64,000 bases of DNA from JACJWR01 sp964556255 (GTDB lineage: Bacteria; Actinomycetota; Actinomycetes; S36-B12; UBA10799), in the NCBI GenBank assembly GCA_964556255.1, contig CAZKVQ010000007.1:1-64000 (forward strand), in the 5' to 3' direction. This document shows, in pieces, positions 1-8,891 of the stretch (positions are counted from its first letter, which is position 1; each line of letters begins with the position of its first letter). The position numbers and the translations under genes were made by a program. The notes beneath the pieces are model-generated. The model saw only the letters and a list, made by a program, of their open reading frames with translations. It did no database searches and was not told the origin of the DNA.

Positions 1-1149
1 GTACCGATGCTGTCGACCGGCGAATTGGGCATTGATCATGCCGAACTCGCTGATGGTGTCGGACAGTTGCTCCTCTGAGCAAGCACCAGTCACCAGGTTC
101 ATCCGCCAGCGGTGCAGCTTCGTCTGCATTCCGTCGAGGGAGATGAACCGCGACATGCGCTCGTGGTAGCCCGCACCATCGGGCACCTCGGGCACGGGGC
201 TGTGCTGGAAGAAGCCCTCAACGATCAGTTCGTCGCCCAACTCGTAAGCGTTGGTCCAGTGCAGTACGTAGGTCGGCTCAAACTCGAACCACCTGATCTC
301 TTCGGCGGCTCCGCGTCGGGGGATGACACCGAGACGGGTCGGCAGTTCGGGGTGGAATCCTGGCACGAAAACCCCGGCATCCATCAGGGCCGGATCCCAG
401 AACAGCGGTAGATCGTTGAGAATCGCGTAGTTATCGGTGAAGGCCATGTCGTGCGGGATTCGAGGCCCCGGCAGATCGACGCCGACGTAGTGAACGAGGT
501 TGTCCTGCTGGTCGACGACGCCATAGTGCAGGTAGGGCTCGTCGCGGCCGTAGTTGAAGAACAGCATCTCTCCGGTGTGCTCGTCGACCTTGGGGTGTGC
601 GGACACACCGGCGCGGCTCGGGAACTCGCCGTGCCAACTTGCCTTTCCGCGAGGCTCCAACGTCATCGGGTCAAGTTGGTAGAGGTCACCGCACTCGTAG
701 AAGCAGGACAGCACCAGGCCGTTGTGCACCACGACATCGGTGCTTGAGGCGTCCTTGAGGTGGCCACGGGCTCCCCATCCGTCGGTGCGCTGGGCCTTCG
801 ACGGGCGCTCAGCCAGGCCTACCCAGAGAGATCGGCCCGCCTCTTGTTCGGCTTCGAAGGCGTCAGTCCGCACGAACCTGTTGCGGTAGAAGACCTCGCC
901 GTTGCGAAAGCCCACTCCGTGGATCATGCCGTCGCCCTCGAAGGGGTGGTAGCGACCGATGGCTGGGTGGACAGGGTTCTCGGTGTTGCGCAGGTAGATG
1001 CCGTCGAGGTCCTCCGGCAGGTCGCCGATGACCTCCAGATCGTCGGCCCGCCATTCGGTCCGCTGGGGGCGCCAGGCACCGGTGCGGTACGGGTGGTCAT
1101 CGTCGTCCGGAAGGGTGCTCAGTGCCCGACCCACAACCTCGACATCCAT
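1..1149 (-). CDS. Carotenoid oxygenase family protein (C-terminus cut by window edge)
   Basis: Open reading frame on the minus strand with no stop before the left edge; 383 codons are visible. The start ATG at 1149 has a clear AGGAG ribosome site five bases away, which overlaps the TAG stop of the upstream thiolase gene, so the two are co-transcribed. The protein reads like the carotenoid cleavage / lignostilbene dioxygenase family (RPE65 fold): an N-terminal GDLPEDLDGIYLRNTENP segment, HPFEGDGMIHGV-like motif near residue 65-75, and family histidines in the contexts SAHPKVD, IPHDMAF and LHWTNAYE that normally hold the catalytic Fe(II). The visible end (GRQHRY) matches the conserved stretch before the last ligand region. 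Such enzymes split a conjugated double bond with O2; the substrate here is unknown. Family assignment is firm, substrate is not. Confidence 0.85.
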   Translation of the reverse strand, partial: MDVEVVGRALSTLPDDDDHPYRTGAWRPQRTEWRADDLEVIGDLPEDLDGIYLRNTENPVHPAIGRYHPFEGDGMIHGVGFRNGEVFYRNRFVRTDAFEAEQEAGRSLWVGLAERPSKAQRTDGWGARGHLKDASSTDVVVHNGLVLSCFYECGDLYQLDPMTLEPRGKASWHGEFPSRAGVSAHPKVDEHTGEMLFFNYGRDEPYLHYGVVDQQDNLVHYVGVDLPGPRIPHDMAFTDNYAILNDLPLFWDPALMDAGVFVPGFHPELPTRLGVIPRRGAAEEIRWFEFEPTYVLHWTNAYELGDELIVEGFFQHSPVPEVPDGAGYHERMSRFISLDGMQTKLHRWRMNLVTGACSEEQLSDTISEFGMINAQFAGRQHRY

Positions 1150-1157
1150 GTCTTCTC

Positions 1158-2384
1158 CTACTCGATTCCGGCAGCGCCGACCACGAAGGTGACCGTCGTC
1201 GTCGTACTGCCCCCGATATTCAAGGTGGCGAAGGTGCGAGCACCATCGACCTGATACTCGCCTGCCTGACCGGTCACCTGTCGGTGGGCATCCACAACCA
1301 TCCGGACGCCGGTCGCGCCGACCGGATGGCCGCCGCCGATCAGTCCACCGCTCGGGTTGACCGGTAGTCGGCCGTCGAAGGCCAGTTCACCGCTCTCGAT
1401 CGCCCGGCCGTTCTTGCCCGGCGGGGTGATGCCGAAGTGGTCGATTGCCAGGTACTCCGACGGTGTGAAGCAGTCGTGGGTCTCGATGCCATCCACGTCC
1501 GCCAGGGTCACACGCGCTCGCCCGAAGGCGTCGAGCACTGCCCGACGAACGTGGGGCAGCAGGTACTCCTCGTCGGCGGAGTTCGCCAGCTTCTGCTGGA
1601 GCGGTAGTCCGACGGTGCGATGACCCCAACCGAGGACGGCGGACCTGGCGCGCTCCGACGCGCCGGGGTGTTCCCTAAGGAATCGATCGTTGACCAGTAC
1701 GACGCCTGCCGCACCGTCGGTGACCTGGCTGCAGTCCTGACGGCGCAACCTGCCCGTCACTACTGGATTTGCGGTGTCGTCGTCGCCGAAAGCCGCGGCC
1801 GGCAGGTCCCAGGAGCGAGTCTGCGCGTTGTTGTTGCGCCGCGCGTTGGCGAAGTTCTTCTCGCCGATGGCGCGCAGATGAGCGGTGTCCAGGCCGTACC
1901 GCAGGTCGTATTCGGCGGCGATCGCGTCGAACGTCCAGGGCCAGACGTAGGGCGCATCCTCCGCCTCATGGCCCACCCACGATGCTGCCCGCATGTTGCG
2001 CGCGGCCTGATCGCCGCTGACGGTCTTCTCCAGTTCCACGCCCAGAACGAGCGCGCAGTCGTATCGACCGGCCTCCAGGTCGGCCATCGCGGCCAGCAGC
2101 GCGATGCCGCCCGATGCGCACGCGGCCTCGTGACGGGCGGCAGGCACCCCCCAGAGTCCGGGCTCCACGGTGGCTGGCATCCCGCCGAGGTGGCCCTGCC
2201 CCGTGAAGATCTGCCCGAAAGCGTTGCCGGTGTGGACGACGCCGATGTCGCTCGCTGAAACCCCCGCGGCCTCGAGGGTCGCCGGGACAATCTGCGCGAA
2301 TAGGTCGGCCGAGTCGAGACCCTCCCGGGTGAAATTGCGCGCGAAATCCGTCTGTGCCCCGCCCAGAATCCAGGTGCTCGTCAC
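1158..2384 (-). CDS. Thiolase family protein (SCP-x-like acetyl-CoA acetyltransferase)
   Basis: 408 residues, GTG start. The nucleophile Cys is about residue 89 in HEAACASGG, and the C-terminal GGGHPVGATG motif near residue 355 carries the family His. The thiolase C-terminal Cys is replaced (NIGGSTTT), as is usual in the SCP-x/lipid-transfer-like subfamily, which acts on branched or sterol-type acyl-CoAs or in poorly defined roles. It lies 8 bp upstream of the carotenoid oxygenase gene in the same direction and diverges from a second thiolase gene, suggesting a small lipid or isoprenoid degradation locus. No strong ribosome site is seen before the GTG; no better start was found. Confidence 0.82.
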   Translation of the reverse strand: MTSTWILGGAQTDFARNFTREGLDSADLFAQIVPATLEAAGVSASDIGVVHTGNAFGQIFTGQGHLGGMPATVEPGLWGVPAARHEAACASGGIALLAAMADLEAGRYDCALVLGVELEKTVSGDQAARNMRAASWVGHEAEDAPYVWPWTFDAIAAEYDLRYGLDTAHLRAIGEKNFANARRNNNAQTRSWDLPAAAFGDDDTANPVVTGRLRRQDCSQVTDGAAGVVLVNDRFLREHPGASERARSAVLGWGHRTVGLPLQQKLANSADEEYLLPHVRRAVLDAFGRARVTLADVDGIETHDCFTPSEYLAIDHFGITPPGKNGRAIESGELAFDGRLPVNPSGGLIGGGHPVGATGVRMVVDAHRQVTGQAGEYQVDGARTFATLNIGGSTTTTVTFVVGAAGIE

Positions 2385-2489
2385 CGCTGCCCAACCGTCA
2401 TGATCGCCTCCGCACTCGTTTCTACCCCATGAACCTGGGAATGCTCGTCAATCGCGTCCGAGTCGCCAGTGACTAGGATCGCTCCCACG

Positions 2490-3695
2490 ATGACCTACAT
2501 CCTGGATTATGTCCGTACCGGACGCGGCAGGGCCTCCGAGCGTGGTGGATTGCACCATCTGAGTGCCCTTGACCTGGTCACCACGCTGCAGCACTCCCTG
2601 GTTGAGCGCAACGATCTTGATGCCGGACGGGTCGAGGACGTCGTGCTCGGCGTTGCCTCACAGGTCGGCGAGCAGGGCGCGGACCTGGCCCGCACCGCGA
2701 ACCTGCTCGCGGGGTGGGGCGCGCAAGTGCCCGGCGTCACCATCAACAGATTCTGCGCCTCCGGGATCGACGCCGTGGCCCAGACCGCGGCCCGAATCAA
2801 CGCCGGCGACGTCGGTCTGGCGGTGGCCGGTGGTGTCGAGAGTGTCTCGCGGGTACCCATCTTCAGCGACGACGGTGCACTGTGGCGCGACCCTGAGGTG
2901 GTGCGGGCGGTCGGGTCGGTGCACATGGGTATCGCCGCCGACCTCAACGCCACCGCCGAAGGCTGGACCAGGGAGCAGCTCGACTCCTACGCCGTCGAGA
3001 CCCATACCAAGGCGGCGCGCGCTTGGGCGGACGGGGTGTTCGACGGTTGCGTCGTGCCGCTGCCGGCGGCCGACGGGGTTGCCTCCTTCGCCACCGACGA
3101 ACTGATCCGTCCCGGCACCACGATGGCTGCCATCGCCGACCTTCCGCCGGCGTTCGCCGAACTCGGCGCTGCCGGCCAGGATGCGCTGGTAGCGAAGGCG
3201 CACCCGGAAGTGGGCCCATTGGATCACCGTCACACGGTGGCGACATCACCGGCAATGGCAGATGCCGCCGCGCTGCTGTTGCTGGGTGATGACGGTGCAG
3301 CGGAAAGGACTGGTATGCGACCGCGCGGCAGGATCGTGTCATCGGCTACCTGCAGCGTCGATCCGGTGATCATGCTGACGGCCGGGCAGGAGGCCACCGA
3401 GCGGGCGATCGCCAAGGCGGGGTTGACTCCCGCCGATGTGGACGTCTTCGAGTTCGCCGAGGCCTTCGCCGCCTTGTGCCTGCGGTTCCGGCGCGATCTC
3501 GACGCCGGGGCCGAGCGGATGAACCCCAACGGGGGGACAATCGCCATGGGCCACGCCTTCGGTGCCACGGGTGCCATCATGGTCGGCGGGATGTTGGAGG
3601 AGTTGGAGCGGCGCGGTGGCCGCTACGGGGTCGCCGCCGTGAGCGGGGCTGCCGGCCTGGGTGTGGCCGTCGTGGTGGAACGGCTCGCGGGCTGA
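2490..3695 (+). CDS. Acetyl-CoA acyltransferase (thiolase II / FadA-like)
   Basis: 401 residues from ATG 2490 (an in-frame GTG at 2469 is the longer option; the ATG starts directly with the thiolase fold). The last step of beta-oxidation, or acetoacetyl-CoA formation, is expected. Nucleophile Cys about residue 89 in NRFCASGIDAV; EFAEAFAAL and NPNGGTIAMGHAFGATGA (His) motifs are intact. The usual second catalytic Cys of the C-terminal CxGGGQG motif is not present: the segment reads AAVSGAAGLG. That loss is odd for a degradative thiolase and may change activity. A TAGGAT hexamer ten bases before the ATG could be the -10 element of a very short leader. Confidence 0.85.
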   Translation: MTYILDYVRTGRGRASERGGLHHLSALDLVTTLQHSLVERNDLDAGRVEDVVLGVASQVGEQGADLARTANLLAGWGAQVPGVTINRFCASGIDAVAQTAARINAGDVGLAVAGGVESVSRVPIFSDDGALWRDPEVVRAVGSVHMGIAADLNATAEGWTREQLDSYAVETHTKAARAWADGVFDGCVVPLPAADGVASFATDELIRPGTTMAAIADLPPAFAELGAAGQDALVAKAHPEVGPLDHRHTVATSPAMADAAALLLLGDDGAAERTGMRPRGRIVSSATCSVDPVIMLTAGQEATERAIAKAGLTPADVDVFEFAEAFAALCLRFRRDLDAGAERMNPNGGTIAMGHAFGATGAIMVGGMLEELERRGGRYGVAAVSGAAGLGVAVVVERLAG

Positions 3696-3748
3696 CCGAG
3701 GGCGATGGCGGCCGCGGGTCGCAAGCGGAACGTGAGAAGTGCCAGACC

Positions 3749-4387
3749 TCAGTCTGTGACGGAGTCGACGGGCTGCTCGCTCCGGTCACGCTCGCTGTCC
3801 AGTGCGTCGGTGATGGCCTTGGCGTCCTCGCTGTTGGGTCCTGGTGCGGGAACGAAGACCGCCTCCCGGTAGTAGCGCAACTCGTTGATCGAGTCGAGGA
3901 TGTCGGCCAGCGCACGATGCCCACCGCGCTTGTTGGGGCTCGCGAAGTAGGCCCGCGGGTACCACCGCCGGACGAGTTCCTTGATGGAGGACACGTCGAC
4001 TATCCGATAGTGAAGGTGTTCGGTGAATGCCGGCATATCCCGCGCTAGGTAGGCGCGGTCCACGTGCACGCTCGACCCTGCAAGCGGCGCCTTGCGCGGC
4101 TCGGGGACGTGGCTTCTCACGTAGGCCAGCAGTTGCGCCTCCGCTTCCTCCAGCGACACGCCCGCATCCAACTCATCGAGCAGCCCGGATTCGGTATGCA
4201 TCGTCACCACAACCTCGTCCATATCGGTCAGGGTGTGTGCTGGCGGCTTGATGACAACGTCGATGCCTTCGTCGAGGGCGACCAACTGGTCGTCGGTGAC
4301 TATGCACGAGACTTCGATCAGGGCGTCGTTCTCCAGATCGAGTCCGGTCATCTCACAGTCGACCCAGACGATGGGGGCTGAACTCAT
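3749..4387 (-). CDS. orn: Oligoribonuclease
   Basis: 212 residues. DEDDh 3'-5' exonuclease that degrades 2-5 nt RNAs, including pGpG left by EAL-type c-di-GMP phosphodiesterases, in the cytoplasm. Motifs: WVDCEMTGLD at residues 8-17 (Exo I Asp/Glu), VDRAYLARDMP (Exo II Asp) and HRALADILDSI near residues 158-168 (Exo III His and Asp). Length is slightly above the usual 180-200 because of an acidic, Ser-rich C-terminal tail. The mRNA is probably leaderless: TAACCT lies six bases upstream of the ATG and overlaps the stop of pxpC. The window also holds an EAL and a GGDEF protein, so this enzyme would finish c-di-GMP turnover. Confidence 0.95.
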   Translation of the reverse strand: MSSAPIVWVDCEMTGLDLENDALIEVSCIVTDDQLVALDEGIDVVIKPPAHTLTDMDEVVVTMHTESGLLDELDAGVSLEEAEAQLLAYVRSHVPEPRKAPLAGSSVHVDRAYLARDMPAFTEHLHYRIVDVSSIKELVRRWYPRAYFASPNKRGGHRALADILDSINELRYYREAVFVPAPGPNSEDAKAITDALDSERDRSEQPVDSVTD

Positions 4388-4393
4388 GGGCTC

Positions 4394-4399
4394 AGGTTA
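4394..4399 (-). promoter_or_regulatory. Putative -10 element of orn (leaderless)
   Basis: On the minus strand this reads TAACCT, followed by six bases and the orn ATG. The spacing puts the transcription start on the first base of the start codon. The same TANNNT-N6/7-start arrangement recurs before eight other genes in the window. No convincing -35 is visible. Confidence 0.5.
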
Positions 4400-5305
4400 G
4401 CCGGTTCGGTCCAAGGCGATGTCCACCGTGCTGCCGGGCCGAGCCTGAGCGAGGGCATCGCTGTCTCGTGGGTTGACGACGCCGATGACCGGGTAGCCAC
4501 CCGTCGTCGGGTGATCGGGTCCGAGAATCACGGGCTGACCGTCGGGGGGAACCTCGATACCACCGCGCACCATGGGCTCGCTCGCGGCGAGGTGATGCGT
4601 GGACAGTTCGATGGCAGGTCCTGTGAGGCGCATCCCGACCCGGTCGGAGGCCATCGAGACAGTCCAGGTGCTGGATGTGATCTGCTCCCAACCGGCCACC
4701 AGCAGCCCATCGCGCGGACCAGGCAGGACGGCGATCCGCAGGTGTGTTGCTGCCCCGTCCGGGGTTGCGGTGGTCTCGGCCAATCGGCCACCGTAGGAGG
4801 GGAACGGACCGCCCAGGGTGCCGATCGGAACCCGGTCTCCGGCGGCGAGCGGCGCCGGTCCAAGCGCGCTGAGACTGTCGTACGACAACGATCCCAACAC
4901 CGGAGTGCCCTCGAGGCCACCACGTACAGCGAGGTAGCCCCGCAGGCCTGACTGCGCGACTCGCACGCGTACTACGGAGCCGGGCTGTGCGCTGACGGTC
5001 TCCCCGGTGGTGAAACTCCGGACGCGGCCACCGGCCGACACGGTGATATCGGCGTCGATCCCCGTGACGGCGAAAGTGGTCGCACCGGGTGATTCGAACG
5101 ACAGCGGGCCGAGGACGAACTCGATCGCGGCAGCCCCGACCGGGTTGCCGACCAGCCGATTCGCGCGCGCATAGGCCTTCCTGTCGTATGCGCCGGACGT
5201 CGGAACGGCAATCTCGGCGTACCCCGCGCGACCCAGGTCGGTGAGGATCGCGAGCGCCGGTGTCCGGTGCATCACCAGTTCGCGGGTCTCCCGCGGCCGT
5301 TTCAT
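4397..5305 (-). CDS. pxpC: 5-oxoprolinase subunit PxpC (biotin-dependent carboxyltransferase family)
   Basis: 302 residues. Large subunit of the PxpABC 5-oxoprolinase, which converts 5-oxoproline (pyroglutamate) to glutamate with ATP; belongs to the allophanate hydrolase subunit 2 / KipA family. The N-terminal LTDLGRAGYAEIAVPTSGAYD stretch (read with breaks: DLGR, VPTSGAYD) and the AAIEFVLGP, DRVGMRL and TTGGYPVIGVV motifs are those of the family. Third gene of the operon; its ATG overlaps the stop of pxpB (ATGA). The order pxpA-pxpB-pxpC is the classical one, supporting the assignment. Confidence 0.92.
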   Translation of the reverse strand: MKRPRETRELVMHRTPALAILTDLGRAGYAEIAVPTSGAYDRKAYARANRLVGNPVGAAAIEFVLGPLSFESPGATTFAVTGIDADITVSAGGRVRSFTTGETVSAQPGSVVRVRVAQSGLRGYLAVRGGLEGTPVLGSLSYDSLSALGPAPLAAGDRVPIGTLGGPFPSYGGRLAETTATPDGAATHLRIAVLPGPRDGLLVAGWEQITSSTWTVSMASDRVGMRLTGPAIELSTHHLAASEPMVRGGIEVPPDGQPVILGPDHPTTGGYPVIGVVNPRDSDALAQARPGSTVDIALDRTG

Positions 5306-5931
5306 ACTGACCTGAATCGGACGCGGGTCCCCGGCGTCAGTAGCGCTGGGCGCGCGGCGTCGGGGTCGAAGAGAGTGGTGCCGGTGCTGCCGAGCAGGTG
5401 CCAGCCTCCCGGCGAGCGATGCGGGTAGACAGCTGAGTAGTTTGCAGCAATCGCGACCGAACCTGCTGGTACCGCAGTCCTTGGGGTGTCCCGGCGCGGC
5501 AGCGCCAGCTTCGCGGGCAGTCCGGCCAGGTAGGCGAATCCGGGCGCGAATCCGCAGAAGGCGACGACGAACTCGGCGGCGGTGTGTAACTGCACCACTT
5601 GGTCCGCCGTGAGCGCGCAGGCCTGTGCAACGTCGGCGAGGTCGGGCCCATCGTAGGTCACGTCGATGGTCACCAGCGGGGCCGTTCGGTAGTCGATCTG
5701 GCGGGGTTCGATGCGGTGCAGGTGCTCCACCACCCGTTCGATGTCAACGGGGCCGGAGGTTCGCACCAGCAGGGTGGACTCGGCCGGCACCGACTCCACC
5801 AGGTCGGGTAGCGGTCGGTCAGCCAACGCCCGGGCCCAGGCGGTTGCGGTGCCAGCAGGCACTTCGACGAGAACCGCCGATTCACCGCACCGTAGGCCCT
5901 TGAGAATCGGTCTCGTAGGTTCAATGGGCAT
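5302..5931 (-). CDS. pxpB: 5-oxoprolinase subunit PxpB (KipI family)
   Basis: 209 residues, allophanate hydrolase subunit 1 / KipI family. The AEFVVAFCGFAPGFAYL segment near residues 115-131 and LPRRDTPRTAVPAGSVAIA with the SPGGWHLLGST motif near residue 175 are diagnostic. Works with PxpC and PxpA in ATP-dependent 5-oxoproline cleavage. Start ATG overlaps the pxpA stop (TGATG) and its own stop overlaps the pxpC start, so translation is likely coupled. Confidence 0.92.
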   Translation of the reverse strand: MPIEPTRPILKGLRCGESAVLVEVPAGTATAWARALADRPLPDLVESVPAESTLLVRTSGPVDIERVVEHLHRIEPRQIDYRTAPLVTIDVTYDGPDLADVAQACALTADQVVQLHTAAEFVVAFCGFAPGFAYLAGLPAKLALPRRDTPRTAVPAGSVAIAANYSAVYPHRSPGGWHLLGSTGTTLFDPDAARPALLTPGTRVRFRSV

Positions 5932-6713
5932 CAGTCGGATCCAGTTCCCGGTGTGGTGAACGGCTCTAGAACCGCACCCGCCGCGATAAGGGCTGCCCGC
6001 AACGACTGCAGCATCGCCACTGCACCCACGGTGTCCGAATGGGTGCAGATGGAGCGGGCCCGCAGTCGCACGGGTCTCCCGGAAGTGCTCATCAACTCAC
6101 CGGTTCGCACCCAATCGGTCAACCTGGACGTCACGTGCTCGGGGTCCTTGATCATGGCGCCGGAGGTCCCGCGGGCGACAAGCAGTCCCCGGTCGTCGAT
6201 CGCCCGATCGGCGAAGATCTCCGGAACAACCGGGTGGCCTTCGCGTTCGGCTGCCGCGGCCAGCGCCGTTCCTGGCAGGCAGAGGACGGGCATCCGCTCG
6301 GGTGTGGCGGTGACAACGGCCTCGGCGGTCTCGTCGTCCACCAGCGCAGCGTTGTAGAGGGCGCCATGGGGACGCATGTAGGTGACGCCACCGCCGGCGG
6401 CTGTGGCTGCGACGTGCAGCTGGCCCAACTGCTCTGCCAGTTGGGAGACAAGGGTGTCGAACGCAACCGTGAGCCGACGCCGTCCGAAACCCTCGCGGTC
6501 CACGAAGGACACTTGCGCACCGATCGCCACACCGCGCGCCACCGCTGCCTGACAGACTCTCGCCATGCTTGCGGCATCTCCGACGTGACCACCGCACGCG
6601 ACGTTTGCGCTGGTGACACATTCGAGGATGGCCGCGTCGACCGCGGCGCCCTCGGAACCCGACAACTCACCCACATCGCTGCTCAGATCCAGTATCAGGC
6701 GGCGTGCTTCCAT
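5931..6713 (-). CDS. pxpA: 5-oxoprolinase subunit PxpA (LamB/YcsF family)
   Basis: 260 residues, LamB/YcsF family. N-terminal DLSSDVGE (family: DLNxDxGE), NVACGGHVGD near residue 36 and YMRPHGALYN near residue 107 are the conserved metal or active-site segments; the C-terminal ICTHSDTVGAV is also typical. First gene of the pxpABC operon. TAGGCT lies six bases before the ATG, so the operon mRNA is probably leaderless. The operon lets the cell recycle pyroglutamate formed spontaneously from glutamine or released from peptides. Confidence 0.93.
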   Translation of the reverse strand: MEARRLILDLSSDVGELSGSEGAAVDAAILECVTSANVACGGHVGDAASMARVCQAAVARGVAIGAQVSFVDREGFGRRRLTVAFDTLVSQLAEQLGQLHVAATAAGGGVTYMRPHGALYNAALVDDETAEAVVTATPERMPVLCLPGTALAAAAEREGHPVVPEIFADRAIDDRGLLVARGTSGAMIKDPEHVTSRLTDWVRTGELMSTSGRPVRLRARSICTHSDTVGAVAMLQSLRAALIAAGAVLEPFTTPGTGSD

Positions 6714-6719
6714 GCCGCC

Positions 6720-6725
6720 AGCCTA
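6720..6725 (-). promoter_or_regulatory. Putative -10 element of pxpABC (leaderless)
   Basis: Minus-strand TAGGCT placed exactly six bases before the pxpA ATG. Same spacing as at several other genes in the window; no clear -35. Confidence 0.5.
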
Positions 6726-6810
6726 GGTGCGGATGCCGTGCCAACGAAGTCCACTCGCTATGCTGAACGGGCCGCTCGGAGGCGGTGCGGAGCCACATCG
6801 CGGGCCCCGT

Positions 6811-6887
6811 GGTGGGTGTAGCTCAGCTGGTAGAGCGCCGCGTTGTGGTCGCGGATGTCGCGGGTTCGAGTCCCGTCACTCACCCCA
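6811..6887 (+). tRNA. tRNA-His (GTG anticodon)
   Basis: Cloverleaf can be drawn by eye: acceptor 6812-6818 with 6877-6883 (one G-U pair), D arm 6821-6836, anticodon stem 6838-6842/6850-6854 with loop TTGTGGT giving anticodon GTG at 6845-6847, T stem 6860-6864/6872-6876 with TTCGAGT loop. The base before the acceptor (G at 6811) faces discriminator C6884, the G-1:C73 identity element of tRNA-His. The CCA end is encoded (6885-6887). Confidence 0.97.
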
Positions 6888-6943
6888 CAGCCACACGCGA
6901 GTTCTCACGCGCGAGTGAGGCCCACGCGCCCCTTGGAGGCACC

Positions 6944-7975
6944 ATGACGGCGTCCAGCACGGAACCGGGCCCCGGCGCTGCGGCCGACAGGCCGGCCCTA
7001 CCCGGCTGGGGGTCGATTGTCCGGGCCATCCCGACTGCGCTGCTGCTGATGTTGATCCTGGTGGTACCAGCGTTTCTGCTGGGCTGGTTCTCGAATCCCG
7101 CCAGCTTCGGAGTTGTCTATCTGGGCAGCATGGTGGCATGGCTGGTCATGATGTCGGCCGGTCTACGGGCCGCCCTGGCGGCATCCGTCGCACTGCTGCT
7201 GCTGACGCCGCTTGCACTGTTGGCCAGCCAGGCGCCGATTGCCGGTGCCTGCCTCATGGCCATCGCATGTCTCGCGTCGGGGCTGACATCGGTATGGGGA
7301 CTCAACCTCGGGTTCCGCATCGTTCCGCTGTATCTCGCGTTCCTGATCTTGAGCCCACCCGCCCTGGCACCCGGGCCCGTACCCGTGGACTCGCAGCCCT
7401 ACATCTACACAATCATGTTCATGTTGGGCTTCGGGGCCGGATGGGTGCTGCTGTGCGGTCGCGTCGCGGGATCCTGGCTACCCCAACCCCACCTCATCTC
7501 CGCATCAGTCCAACAGGCATTGGGCTACACGGCCCTGATGGCATTCCTATGCTCCGTCAGCACCTTCGTCGTGATGACCGCACACGCCGGCCATGCGGGC
7601 GCCTGGCTGATCCTTACCCTCCTGATCGTGCTGCAAGTCGCCCCGGAAGATACCTGGTCGCGCACCAAGAGTCGGGTGATAGGAACTGTTGTCGGCGCGG
7701 TCATCGCCGCGGGCGTGGGATTCGTGGCTACTTCTGCCACGGCGCTGGCAATCTGGGGGTCGCTGTTCGTCCTGATCTCCATCATCGTCTCGCTCGGTCC
7801 GCGCTACTGGTTGTACGTCACCTTCCTGACCCCGGCGGTCATCCTGCTGACCGCGCAGCCGGGCGGCGTGATGCTGGTGGATGCCGAACGGGTCGGCTAC
7901 ACGATCATCGGGGGTGCCCTGGCGGTACTTGCCGCTCTCGTGCTTGTGTGGACGAGGGCCGTGAGGTTGCCGTGA
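6944..7975 (+). CDS. FUSC-like integral membrane protein
   Basis: 343 residues from ATG 6944, chosen because GGAGG lies five bases upstream. About ten hydrophobic helices in two blocks: one near residues 25-165 and a second after residue 190, with LPQPHLISASVQQALG between them. The second half, with PEDTWSRTKSRVIGTVVGAV and RYWLYVTFLTPAVILL, matches the fusaric-acid-resistance-like (FUSC) domain, where a small membrane bundle is thought to support export of aromatic or hydrophobic compounds. A second protein of the same type is at 49573-50538. Substrate unknown. Lies just downstream of tRNA-His in the same direction. Confidence 0.75.
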   Translation: MTASSTEPGPGAAADRPALPGWGSIVRAIPTALLLMLILVVPAFLLGWFSNPASFGVVYLGSMVAWLVMMSAGLRAALAASVALLLLTPLALLASQAPIAGACLMAIACLASGLTSVWGLNLGFRIVPLYLAFLILSPPALAPGPVPVDSQPYIYTIMFMLGFGAGWVLLCGRVAGSWLPQPHLISASVQQALGYTALMAFLCSVSTFVVMTAHAGHAGAWLILTLLIVLQVAPEDTWSRTKSRVIGTVVGAVIAAGVGFVATSATALAIWGSLFVLISIIVSLGPRYWLYVTFLTPAVILLTAQPGGVMLVDAERVGYTIIGGALAVLAALVLVWTRAVRLP

Positions 7976-8036
7976 CCTGTTGAGGTTGGTTCACGTGCGA
8001 GGGCGACCCGACATCAGCCGCTAATTTCCGGCGGAC

Positions 8037-8891
8037 TCACTGATCGATGGTGACCGGCCGTCCGTTGACAGGTTGCACCGGGCGAGCATTGTCGCCGAAC
8101 ACCTTGCGCAAAGCGGCGAGCTGGTCCTCGCTCACCGTCACCGGGCTTGTTGCCACCAGCCACTGGACGCCCTCCGTGCAGGCGGGAGTGGTCAGGCTGC
8201 CGGGAAAACGCACAGTCTGCAGCGCCTTCGGCATCATCGCCGGCCAATCCAAAGTGGTGACAGTTGTCGCACCTTCCACAGAATCCGTGGCCTGCTCGAT
8301 GAAGGGCTGCCAGGCGGGGTTCTGTTGACCGTCTTGCTGCAGCATGATCGCCAGCACGGCGAACTTGCCCTGTGCGGATTCATGTTTGAGGTGGATCTCG
8401 GCGGGGAACTGCTGTCCGTTGATGGTGTTCTCGCTGGGTGTGTGGAAGTGCATCTCCGTCAAGCCGTAGCTGACCCCGTCGACAGTCATCGTGTTACCTG
8501 GTCCAGGCAACGCGAGCACTGTGTGGCCGTTATTGCTGATCTCGGCCTCGGCCTCGCGGTAGGCGAGCACCGGGGCCGGTCGGCTCACCGGTTTCGGAGT
8601 GGTGATGGCGATCGGTGACTGCACCTTCCCGTTGTCGCAGGCGGCGAATTCCGGGCTGAGAGACCCCCACTGCTGAGGTCCGTCTTTTGCGGAGTAACCC
8701 CAGTGAACGGCCGAGGGGGAGGGGGGACTACTCGCCGGCGCGCTATTCGAGGAGGTCGAGGTGGAAGATCCGCAGCCGACCAGGGTCAGGCTGCCGGCAG
8801 CCAACGCCGCGCTGACTCTGAGTGCAGTTCTGCCGAGCGCACGACCCGATTGGGGAGACGACCGCCGTCGGGATTCGGGTTCGCTGTTCAC
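8037..8891 (-). CDS. Alpha-class carbonic anhydrase, lipoprotein
   Basis: 284 residues, GTG start. N-terminus has an Arg-rich head, a hydrophobic stretch and a lipobox LVGC near residue 40, so it is probably an outer-face lipoprotein. The catalytic domain starts at HWGYSAKDGPQQWGSL and keeps the zinc ligands in LTEMHFHTPSEN and AEIHLKHES; the C-terminal LDWPAMMP, FPGSLTTPAC and QLAALRKVF segments are also typical. It hydrates CO2 outside the membrane. A Ser/Pro-rich linker of about 25 residues joins lipobox and domain. Alpha-class enzymes are less common in actinomycetes than beta-class. No ribosome site is evident before the GTG. Confidence 0.9.
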   Translation of the reverse strand: MNSEPESRRRSSPQSGRALGRTALRVSAALAAGSLTLVGCGSSTSTSSNSAPASSPPSPSAVHWGYSAKDGPQQWGSLSPEFAACDNGKVQSPIAITTPKPVSRPAPVLAYREAEAEISNNGHTVLALPGPGNTMTVDGVSYGLTEMHFHTPSENTINGQQFPAEIHLKHESAQGKFAVLAIMLQQDGQQNPAWQPFIEQATDSVEGATTVTTLDWPAMMPKALQTVRFPGSLTTPACTEGVQWLVATSPVTVSEDQLAALRKVFGDNARPVQPVNGRPVTIDQ

